Source: Pilaira anomala (lineage: Eukaryota > Mucoromycota > Mucoromycetes > Mucorales > Mucoraceae). Taken from it: a stretch of 13,097 nucleotides of DNA. The stretch is taken from positions 1 to 13,097 of the forward strand of contig JAIXMQ010000205.1 of assembly GCA_025716855.1 (NCBI GenBank), written 5' to 3'. Under the pieces are notes generated by a model. It was given only the letters and a program-made list of their open reading frames with translations, ran no database searches and had not been told where the DNA came from. A program made the position numbers and the translations under genes. Each line of letters starts with the position of its first letter. The first letter of the stretch is position 1. Positions 1-6,554 of this stretch are shown one piece after another.

Positions 1-2
1 AT

Positions 3-86
3 TCGTCTAAAATGGTTGCGTACAGTTTGTATGAGTATGATTTGCTTCCCCGGAACGTATATTTCGTTTGTGATATAAGCCGGTAA
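3..86 (+). other. Possible C-terminal tail of an ORF entering from the left edge
   Basis: A plus-strand frame is open from the window edge to a TAA at 84-86 and gives about 27 residues. It includes the stretch YEYDLLPRNVYFVCDI, which reads more like coding sequence than the AT-rich DNA after it. I do not recognise it. A minus-strand frame across the same bases is also open, so the strand is uncertain. It could be the end of a gene or mobile-element ORF lying mostly outside the window, or chance. Confidence 0.15.
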
Positions 87-723
87 CTAAGAAGGATACG
101 AATACTATTTATGTGTATGTACACACTCTCTTCTGGTCTAAAACAATTTAATTCGTGTAATCAAACAAGTATGATAACTAGTAACTGATGAGAGGGATAA
201 TTTGGTAATGTGACTTTATTATAAAGTTAGAAGACAAGAACAGTTTATACTTAAATTTTCAAGACGTTTCATAATGTATACAACACACGTTTTCAGTTGC
301 TCTTTTTTAAAATCAGATAAAATGTATTTCTCTTCAGACGATAGAACTTGTAGCTCCACTTGATTTTGAATTAATGAAATTAAAGATCCACAATTGATTA
401 TTTCTGCTGATATAATAGGGCAAGTATTACTTGATAAATTAACGCGTCAAATGATACAGATCAGAATAAAATGTGAAATATGCACGGGGTACACTAATTT
501 TTTTTTAATGCGATTTACACATGGTGAGAAAATATTGCATATAGATTTTGTGTACATCAAGTTATAAAGACGTTTTAATGTAAACATATGTGTTGGGTAA
601 GTTAAAATAAAATGTGAATAATAGAGTGAATGGGAGTGAATGAGTGTATAAACAAAACAAATGACAAGAAAAGGATTTTTTTTTTGTTTTTAATACACAA
701 TATAAATAAAGATAATAACAATT
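87..723. other. Non-coding stretch, 3' flank of the SURF4 gene
   Basis: This is AT-rich sequence with stops in all frames and no RNA gene that I can recognise. It lies downstream of the minus-strand SURF4 stop and should contain its 3' UTR. At 624-647 there is a run of GAGTG units, which read CACTC in the SURF4 sense. I see no convincing AATAAA close to the stop; a TTTATT (AATAAA on the minus strand) near 214 is about 500 nt away. Confidence 0.5.
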
Positions 724-1723
724 TTAGAATTCCTTCTTCTTTTCATCATAACTTAAACCGCCTGGACCAGTACTGACCAATAATAAGAAGCCACCAACAG
801 TACTTAAGGATTGAAAGAAATCGTATCTTAAGAAATCACGCTTATAATAACTATGTTGAACTGACCAAAAGTTATTGACAAAAACATTGAGAACAGATAA
901 AAAGAGGACCAAGAACATGGCAGACCATTTAGCTTTAAAGCCTACAGCAACCATGACACATGCAGCCAAACCGCAGAGAGATACAGCAATACGCATAACA
1001 GACCAGTCGCCATGGAAAGCAGATCCAATAAAAAGGAAAATTAAAAGAATACGACCAGCCAATTGTAAATACATACGACGATTTGTTTCCGAAATTTGAG
1101 GAAGAGCAGCAAACATTTGTTTACGTTTGATCATTGTCTCTGACAATACCATCATTAAACCACCCATAACAGACAAGTTACGTAAAAAGAAAGGCATATC
1201 AAAAATCAAACCATAACCAAAAGCTTGAGCTACAATAACACCCATAAGTCCATAAATAGCATAAGCTTGATGCTTCTTTACTACAATGAAGAAGGAAGCT
1301 GCCAACATGGTCTAGAGTATTATATTAGTTATCTTTTAATTATACATAATCTCCCCTCTCTCGCTCTCTCACTCTCTCATTATCTTATATATCCTTTCTT
1401 CTCTTCCGCTCTATTCTTTTTTTTTTTTTTGTTTGACCCCCCTATAGCACATATCTCCCCCTCCCCCCTTTTTAAATACTTACAATAACGTTTAAACCAA
1501 GGAAGAGATGACTCAATCCTTTAGGGAAATGTCTACTTTGTTCCATGAATGTGATTTGGTCAGACCATTGCATAATAATACGTAAGGAATCTTCCAAGAA
1601 TGTAGCAATAATAAGGAATCTTGACATAGCTGGGATATAGGGCTTTAAAGGTTGACCAACTTGGTCAAGGATATCTTCTGCCTTTCTACTAAAGACTTCC
1701 ATTTGATCTTTCAAGCTAGACAT
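724..1723 (-). CDS. SURF4/Erv29 family ER cargo receptor
   Basis: This gene encodes a multi-pass membrane protein of the SURF4/Erv29 family. Family members cycle between ER and Golgi and load soluble secretory cargo into COPII vesicles. Two exons are read on the minus strand: 1484-1723 (80 codons from the ATG at 1723) and 724-1311. They are joined in phase 0 across a 172-nt intron with donor GTAAGT, branch-like AACTAATA and acceptor TAG. The product is 275 aa, close to human SURF4 (269) and somewhat shorter than yeast Erv29 (310). Exon 1 carries the hydrophilic N-terminus (MSSLKDQMEVFSRKAEDIL) and the FLIIATFLEDSLR segment typical of the family. Exon 2 carries several hydrophobic segments. 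The protein ends DEKKKEF, so lysines sit at -3 and -4: a KKXX COPI retrieval signal, as expected for a receptor returning to the ER. The intron is about three times longer than others in the window and is purine-rich in the sense strand. Confidence 0.95.
1312..1483 (-). other. Long purine-rich intron of the SURF4 gene
   Basis: On the coding strand this 172-nt intron contains G6, G5 and G6 runs near its 5' end, a later G4 run, and a long GA-repeat tract with an interrupting A-run. The other introns in the window are 52-91 nt and AT-rich. The donor, branch and acceptor sequences are ordinary, so it should splice normally. The G-runs could fold, but they are widely spaced. Confidence 0.85.
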
Positions 1724-1885
1724 ATTATGTATAATTTTTTGTTTTTTTTCGTCTTTCCTGTTAAAGATAATTTCTAATAAGATTTATTTGGTTTATTTAT
1801 ATTTGACCAAAAAGAAAATAAAAAAGAAAAAGGAAACACAACAAAGCCGAGAAAGTTTTTCATGTTAAAAAAAAAAAAAAAAATA
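1724..1885 (-). promoter_or_regulatory. Upstream region of the SURF4 gene
   Basis: This AT-rich stretch upstream of the SURF4 start must hold at least part of its promoter and 5' UTR. Homopolymer runs are present, including a run of A at about 1866-1883 on the plus strand. I can point to no specific factor-binding site. Confidence 0.3.
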
Positions 1886-2016
1886 GGGTACGCCCCGTCT
1901 TGCGCCTTCTTAATATTCATCCAATAACAAGGTACCACACCCGAATCCGGGAGGATTTGCAACTTACGGACTTCCTGCTGCAGTCATTTTTAATTAAAAG
2001 TGATTTACAGCAGTGA
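1886..2016. other. GC-richer island of unknown origin
   Basis: This stretch is clearly richer in G and C than its surroundings and starts right after a poly-A run and a TAG|GG sequence at 1884-1888. On the plus strand a frame is open from 1888 to a TGA at 2014-2016 (42 codons, including RYHTRIREDLQLTDFLLQSF). On the minus strand a short ATG frame (MTAAGSP) runs into a GTAAGT. It also holds CCCG-GATT-CGGG, which can form a small hairpin. I tried to fold it as a tRNA on both strands and failed. It could be an exon of an unrecognised gene or a mobile-element remnant. Confidence 0.3.
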
Positions 2017-2196
2017 TGATTTGTACGAAATCTATTTTATCAAATGTTACCAGTTTTTTTATTGTTCTTAACAAGCATATTACAAACAAGTAACTTGATA
2101 GTTATAATAATACTTTTTTATTCACTTATCAAATAGACGAATATTTATAATATATCATTGATGGTTAATGTTTGACCAGCGGTTCATCAAGTCTGT

Positions 2197-2319
2197 TCAC
2201 CCAGCTAAAACAACCCAATCAGCCACATTACATACATAAACTTCATCGCAAATCATATTTTCATATTCCTCGTTTCCGAAATCACCCATAGCCTTTGTAT
2301 TTTCAATCCAAGAATCCAT
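2197..2319 (-). other. Short coding-like fragment, possibly decayed mobile-element ORF
   Basis: On the minus strand an ATG at 2319 opens a 40-codon frame ending in TGA at 2197-2199. The translation is acidic and contains MGDFGNEEYENMICDEVYVC, with no low-complexity bias. Upstream on the same strand (about 2400-2500) are more coding-like pieces broken by stops, such as NEIKKTAAGKLDKAQDNIY followed by an in-frame TAG. I do not recognise the family. The pattern suggests a dead, stop-riddled ORF but could be chance. Confidence 0.25.
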
Positions 2320-2798
2320 ACAGGTACAAGAAGAATTCTTAGCGTGTAGTAAGATTATTTTTGTATTGAAATTATTAATTTATTATCCACATCAATTTGA
2401 ACAGATCTTCTATCGCCAACTTAAAGTGTAAATATTATCTTGAGCTTTATCTAATTTACCAGCAGCTGTTTTCTTTATTTCATTTAGCACTATTGTTTAC
2501 CTTGTCAATGTATTTAGAAGAAGTTACTGCTGCTGGCACCTTGAGTAACATTTTAACAAAACGATTTTTTTTAATTCGGCGATATAAATACGCCATTTCA
2601 ATAATAACATCCAGGAACACAAAAGTTACATAAGACTCTCAATTTGAACTTGGCGGTGCATTTTTCGAAATAGAAAATTTCGAGTAGCTTAATTTGGAAC
2701 ATGCTGTAAACCTCATTCAAACTTGATATATATACTCATAACCATAATTCTATTTTATCTTAATTTTATATACATGTAGAACTATATAAATAACTGAA

Positions 2799-2909
2799 AT
2801 GCTGTTACAACCAGGAAAGTTTAGTGAGCATGCGTTTGGGGGACAGTTATTAAATGTGAAGAGAGATACAGGTAATAAAGATATAGTTTCAGAAAGTGAG
2901 AACCAGTAA
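2799..2909 (+). other. Short open frame of 36 codons, unrecognised
   Basis: An ATG at 2799 opens a frame that ends with TAA at 2907-2909. It encodes a hydrophilic peptide containing GKFSEHAFGGQLLNVKRDTG. There is no sign of splicing to a longer product. It is coding-like in composition but could be chance or a relic. Confidence 0.15.
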
Positions 2910-2993
2910 ATGCTATTACATCTTTGCAGGATGTATTTACATGGTTTTTGAAGAAGTTTTGTGTCATCCTCTTAAATGAAGGAGAATAAATAA

Positions 2994-3018
2994 ATAAGAG
3001 GCTTTAATGGCCTCTTAT
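2994..3018. repeat. Perfect 9-bp inverted repeat (hairpin)
   Basis: The arms ATAAGAGGC (2994-3002) and GCCTCTTAT (3010-3018) are exact reverse complements separated by 7 nt. It stands out in AT-rich DNA because each arm holds a GAGGC core. It lies between HSP78 and SURF4, about 310 bp past the HSP78 stop. Its role is unknown. Confidence 0.6.
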
Positions 3019-3146
3019 GTAAGGACTTTTGAACCTTTGTAAGCTGTTTAAGAATTCTTTGATTTTTATAACAAGCATCCTGAAAAAAAAAATAAGAATA
3101 GGTGAGTTCCACAGAAAATATTTTAACTTATACATAAAAAAGGTTC

Positions 3147-3236
3147 CTAAAAACTCCAAATATTGGATGAAGCCAACATTCTACCGAAAAGAGTGACTTT
3201 AGCTTTTGAACCTGAAGGAAGTTCAAGAAGAATAGT
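3147..3236 (-). other. Short coding-like fragment downstream of HSP78
   Basis: A 29-codon minus-strand frame, open between a TAA at 3239 and a TAG at 3147-3149, reads TILLELPSGSKAKVTLFGRM and ends SNIWSF. It has no start codon at its beginning. It lies in the 3' flank of HSP78 and is not connected to it. It may be a relic of a mobile element or chance. Confidence 0.15.
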
Positions 3237-3310
3237 TTATTATTATAAAAAGTTGAAAGTAAACATTTAAAGAAAAAGAAATATTCGATTGTTCATCAAG
3301 TGTGGTGACG

Positions 3311-3324
3311 TTTATTTATTTATT
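3311..3324 (-). terminator. Overlapping AATAAA polyadenylation signals of HSP78
   Basis: On the minus strand three overlapping AATAAA hexamers (TTTATT at 3311, 3315 and 3319 on the plus strand) lie only 8-20 nt after the HSP78 stop. If used, they give a very short 3' UTR. Confidence 0.45.
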
Positions 3325-3331
3325 ATTTATA

Positions 3332-5569
3332 TTACTTCTCATCTTCCTCTTCTTCCTTCTTCTTCTTTTCATCTTCCAAAAGAGCTTCTTCGTCACCTAC
3401 AGGAGCCATATGCTTATCTAATAGGTTTTGTTCTTCTGTTGCAGCCATACTACCAGGGGCATGATTACGTTTAACGCATAATTCAGATTCACCGGTAGGT
3501 AATAAAGTTTCGACAGTAACCTTTGCAGTTTCACCAGTACGAATACCTCCATCAATCAAAAGGCGAGCCAAAGGATTTAATAATTTCTTCTGAATCAATC
3601 TATTTAAGGGACGTGCACCATAAGCAGGATCATAACCACGTTCACTTAACCAATCTCTTGCTTGAGAATCAACATCAATTGTAATACGACGATCCGAGGT
3701 TCTTTCCTCTACTTCTTTGAGACGAACATCAACAATATCTCTTAAAGCATGTTTAGAAAGACGATTAAAGATGACCATATCATCAATACGATTAATAAAT
3801 TCAGGCGCAAATGTACGTCTTACAGCATCAAATACACTTTCTCTAGCACGTGGACTAACTTCACCACTTGTATTTACATCAGTTACTAATGCGTCTGCAC
3901 CCAAATTGGAAGTCATAATGATAATCGTATTACGGAAATCAATCTTTCTTCCTTTTGTATCAGTCAATACACCATCATCAAGTACTTGTAATAAGATATT
4001 AGAAACATCACGATGAGCCTTTTCCATTTCATCTAATAAAACCACAGCATAAGGTCTACGTCTTACTGCCTCAGTCAATTCACCGCCTTCTTCATGTCCA
4101 ACATAACCTGGAGGAGAACCAATTAAACGACTTACACTAAACTTTTCCATATATTCAGACATATCAACACGTACAATTGCATTTTCCGTATCAAATAAGA
4201 ATTTAGCAATTGTCTTACAAAGTTCAGTTTTACCAACACCAGTAGGACCCAAGAACATGAAGGAAGCAATAGGTTTAGAGGGATTTTGAAGACCTGCTCT
4301 ACTTAATCTGACAGCTTCAGAAACAGCACTAATTGCTTCTTCCTGACCTACGACACGTTCAGAAAGTACATCTTCCATATGAAGTAGCTTTTCTCTTTCA
4401 CCCTTCATTAAGTTTCTAACAGGAATACCAGTCATTTGAGATACAACACGAGCGATATCGTTACTGGTGACACGTTCATGAATAAAAGATTCAGTGTTAT
4501 CGTCATCAGTATTATCTTTAGGTAACTGCTTTTCAAGGTTAGGAATAACGCCATAACGAAGTTCAGAAGCTCTTTGGAAGTTTCCAGCACGTTGAGCTGC
4601 TTCTAATTCAACACGAGATTTTTCAAGGTCTTCTTTGATACGTTTAATCTCATCAAGTTTTTCACGTTCTTTACTCCAGATAGCCGAAAGTCGTTCACTT
4701 TCCTTTTGTTTGGCTTCTAATTCCGATTGTAATTTTTGACGTCTTTCAACGGATAAAACGTCAGTTTCTTTACGAAGAGATTCCAATTCGATTTGAGTGG
4801 TCATGATTTGACGGTCCAAATTTTCAAGCGCTTCTGGTTTACTCTCTTGTTGAAGACGAAGTTTTGAGCAAGCTTCGTCTACTAAATCAATTGCTTTATC
4901 AGGGAGAAAACGATCAGTAATATAACGATGTGAGTGAATTGCGGCAGCAACAATGGCAGCGTCCGAGATACGAACACCATGATGCACTTCATAACGTTCC
5001 TTTAAACCACGTAAGATAGAAATGGTATCTGTAACAGAAGGTTCCTCGACCATGACTTGTTGAAATCTTCTAGCTAAAGCAGGATCTTGCATAATGTATT
5101 TACGATACTCATCAATTGTTGTAGCACCAACACAACGAAGTTGACCTCTAGCCAAAGCAGGCTTTTTAAAATAAAATGAGTTTTTTTTTTTTTTTTTAAA
5201 TATGTGTAAATACCTTTAATAAGTTACCAGCGTCCATGGCACCTTCGGATTTACCTAAGCCAAGTAGCATATGGATTTCATCTACGAATAAAATGATATT
5301 TCCTTCAGATTCAGAGACTTCTTTCAGTACACCTTTAAGACGATCTTCAAATTCACCACGATATTTTGCGCCAGCGACTAAAGCGCCCAAATCTAAAGCA
5401 ATCACGCGCTTTCCTTTGATTGATTCTGGCACTTCATTTGCAATCACACGTTGTGCGAGTCCCTATAAAAAATGTTTAGCATTTAGTTTTTTTTTTTTGG
5501 GGAATTTTATTTTTACTTACTTCTGCAATAGCGGTTTTACCGACACTGAATAATTAAAACATGGGTTAG

Positions 5570-5610
<41 letters not shown>

Positions 5611-6343
5611 GACTGAATCAATTGCGTATACTTTACCCTGCTTCACCAATCAAGACAGGATTGTTTTTAGTTCGACGAGCCAAGCTGTATATAATATATT
5701 TAGTCTCGCATTATTCAAAGGTATATATATGTTTGGTCACTTACACTACAAAAAAGTAAAATCAGTAATTAAGCTTTTACGTTATGGTTATATATACTCA
5801 TATTCTTACCTTCCAAAGTTCTTCTTATTTCTTCATCACGTCCAATGACAGGGTCTATTTACCCTCAATATGTTAAAATGATTCAAAAAAATATGCAAAA
5901 AAAAAGTCCGATACTTACCAAGCTTTCCTTTCTCAGCCATTGCAGTAAGGTCAATACCCTAGAATGAAATTCGAGTCAGTTTATTTATCTAGCAACAACC
6001 AGAAAAAATTAGAAGCTGTTTTTTTTCTTACAAATTGTTCAAGTGGGCTCTTTTGTTCTTGTTGTTGATTAGGATTCATACGAAGTCCTGGCCCACCTTG
6101 GTCTTTTTTTTTTGAAAATTATAAGTATATGCAGATACACGAGATTTTTTTTTTTTTTTTACCTGCATAAAATCGTTTACTACCATAGTAGACAGCCAAT
6201 TTCCAAGGTTGTTGTCTTTTGAGTACAGTCATAGTAGCCACAGACAACGTTGATTTGATAGTAGGTTTTCCATTACGTTGAATAAGGGTAGAAAATTGAC
6301 GTAAATTCGCTCTACTGAGCGTACGTTGTGGTAATTTCAACAT
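3332..6343 (-). CDS. HSP78: Mitochondrial Hsp78 / ClpB-type AAA+ disaggregase
   Basis: This is a hexameric ATPase of the mitochondrial matrix that pulls polypeptides out of aggregates together with matrix Hsp70. Nine minus-strand exons: 6163-6343, 6032-6102, 5919-5958, 5810-5854, 5745 (one nucleotide), 5637-5684, 5521-5545, 5214-5462, 3332-5161. They total 2490 nt, 829 aa; yeast Hsp78 is about 811. The start at 6343 follows an in-frame TAA. The first 60 residues hold no Asp or Glu and many Arg/Lys, as expected of a presequence. There is no Clp-N domain, which separates Hsp78 from Hsp104. NBD1: GEAGVGKT 126-133, pore loop KYRGEF 170-175, Walker B with D198/E199. Coiled-coil M-domain: about 325-437. 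NBD2: GPTGVGKT 525-532, pore loop GYVGHEEGG 572-580, LLDE ending at 598, Arg finger R678, sensor-2 GARPLNR 735-741. The tail is a run of Lys and Glu. All introns lie in the first quarter of the CDS. Confidence 0.96.
5572..5609. repeat. 38-nt homopolymer T tract (poly-A in HSP78 intron 6)
   Basis: Thirty-eight consecutive T on the plus strand lie within the 91-nt intron 6 (5546-5636) of HSP78, so about 40% of that intron is poly-A in the transcript. It is the longest homopolymer in the window and likely variable in length. It explains why this intron is longer than its neighbours. Confidence 0.95.
5745..5745 (-). other. HSP78: Predicted single-nucleotide exon of HSP78
   Basis: Minus-strand sequence reads TTTTTTGTAG|T|GTAAGTGACC: a strong acceptor and a perfect GTAAGT donor separated by one T. 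Upstream intron 4 (5746-5809, 64 nt) begins GTAAGA. Downstream intron 5 (5685-5744, 60 nt) holds a GACTAAAT branch-like site and ends TACAG. The T joins a G from 5810 and a C from 5684 to give GTC, Val113, in [19 protein letters not shown], where ClpB proteins have V or I. Splicing directly from 5809 to 5685 shifts the frame and hits TGA after 11 codons. Other donors I tried within the 125 nt also failed. Confidence 0.8.
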
Positions 6344-6554
6344 AACAAATTAAAAAAAAAAATAAAGAAAGAGAAAAAAGTTAAGTGATGAATTACTGTT
6401 TGGTCAATCAGGGTTTAAATAGGCGCGTTGGAATGAAAAAGATGATCCTAACTGACTTTTAATACACAAGTAGTCACTATGTCTTTTTTCTATTTTATTC
6501 CATTGTTATGAGGGGAGGGGTTGTTTTATTTTTTTCCTTTATTAGTATTTCACC
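6344..6554. promoter_or_regulatory. Divergent promoter shared by HSP78 and GUF1
   Basis: Only 211 bp separate the two divergent start codons, so the 5' UTRs and core promoters of both genes must lie here. Visible landmarks are two tandem AGGGG boxes at 6511-6520, A-rich DNA next to the HSP78 start, and T-rich DNA next to the GUF1 start. In yeast AGGGG/CCCCT is the stress-response element bound by Msn2/4-type zinc fingers; its use in this organism is inference. I see no clear three-block heat-shock element (alternating nGAAn) by eye. Confidence 0.7.
6511..6520 (+). promoter_or_regulatory. Tandem AGGGG (STRE-like) boxes
   Basis: AGGGGAGGGG lies 35 bp upstream of the GUF1 ATG and about 168 bp upstream of the HSP78 ATG. 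It is the only G-rich patch in the divergent promoter and matches two adjacent copies of the yeast stress-response element core. Function here is not shown by the sequence alone. Confidence 0.4.

Noticed and set aside
875..1099. Plus-strand 74-codon ORF
   Set aside because: Antisense to SURF4 exon 2.
1225..1488. Plus-strand 87-codon ORF
   Set aside because: It spans the pyrimidine-rich antisense of the SURF4 intron and is low complexity.
1774..1962. Minus-strand 62-codon ORF
   Set aside because: Largely a Phe-rich translation of simple sequence; no family resemblance.
1886..2016. tRNA gene in the GC-richer island
   Set aside because: The TTGCAAATCC on the minus strand resembles a B box, but no 7-bp acceptor stem, proper T arm or anticodon arm can be formed on either strand.
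2397..2633. Plus-strand 78-codon ORF
   Set aside because: AT-driven composition with no recognisable motif, and the opposite strand has more coding-like pieces.
3289..3474. Plus-strand 61-codon ORF
   Set aside because: Antisense to the HSP78 3' end and 3' UTR.
3717..4016. Plus-strand 99-codon ORF
   Set aside because: Antisense shadow of the long HSP78 exon 9, which has clear AAA+ motifs on the other strand.
5236..5553. Plus-strand 105-codon ORF
   Set aside because: Antisense to HSP78 exons 7-8 and crosses their splice sites.
5685..5809. A single 125-nt intron between HSP78 exons 4 and 6
   Set aside because: It gives GCT TGG CTC in place of the conserved L-A-R-R and reaches a TGA about 11 codons later. 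The alternative internal donors and acceptors I tried fail as well.
3332..6343. Cytosolic Hsp104 instead of Hsp78
   Set aside because: There is no Clp-N domain and no C-terminal DDLD-type motif, and the N-terminus is an acid-free, Arg/Lys-containing presequence leading directly to the SPLEQFGIDLT segment before NBD1.
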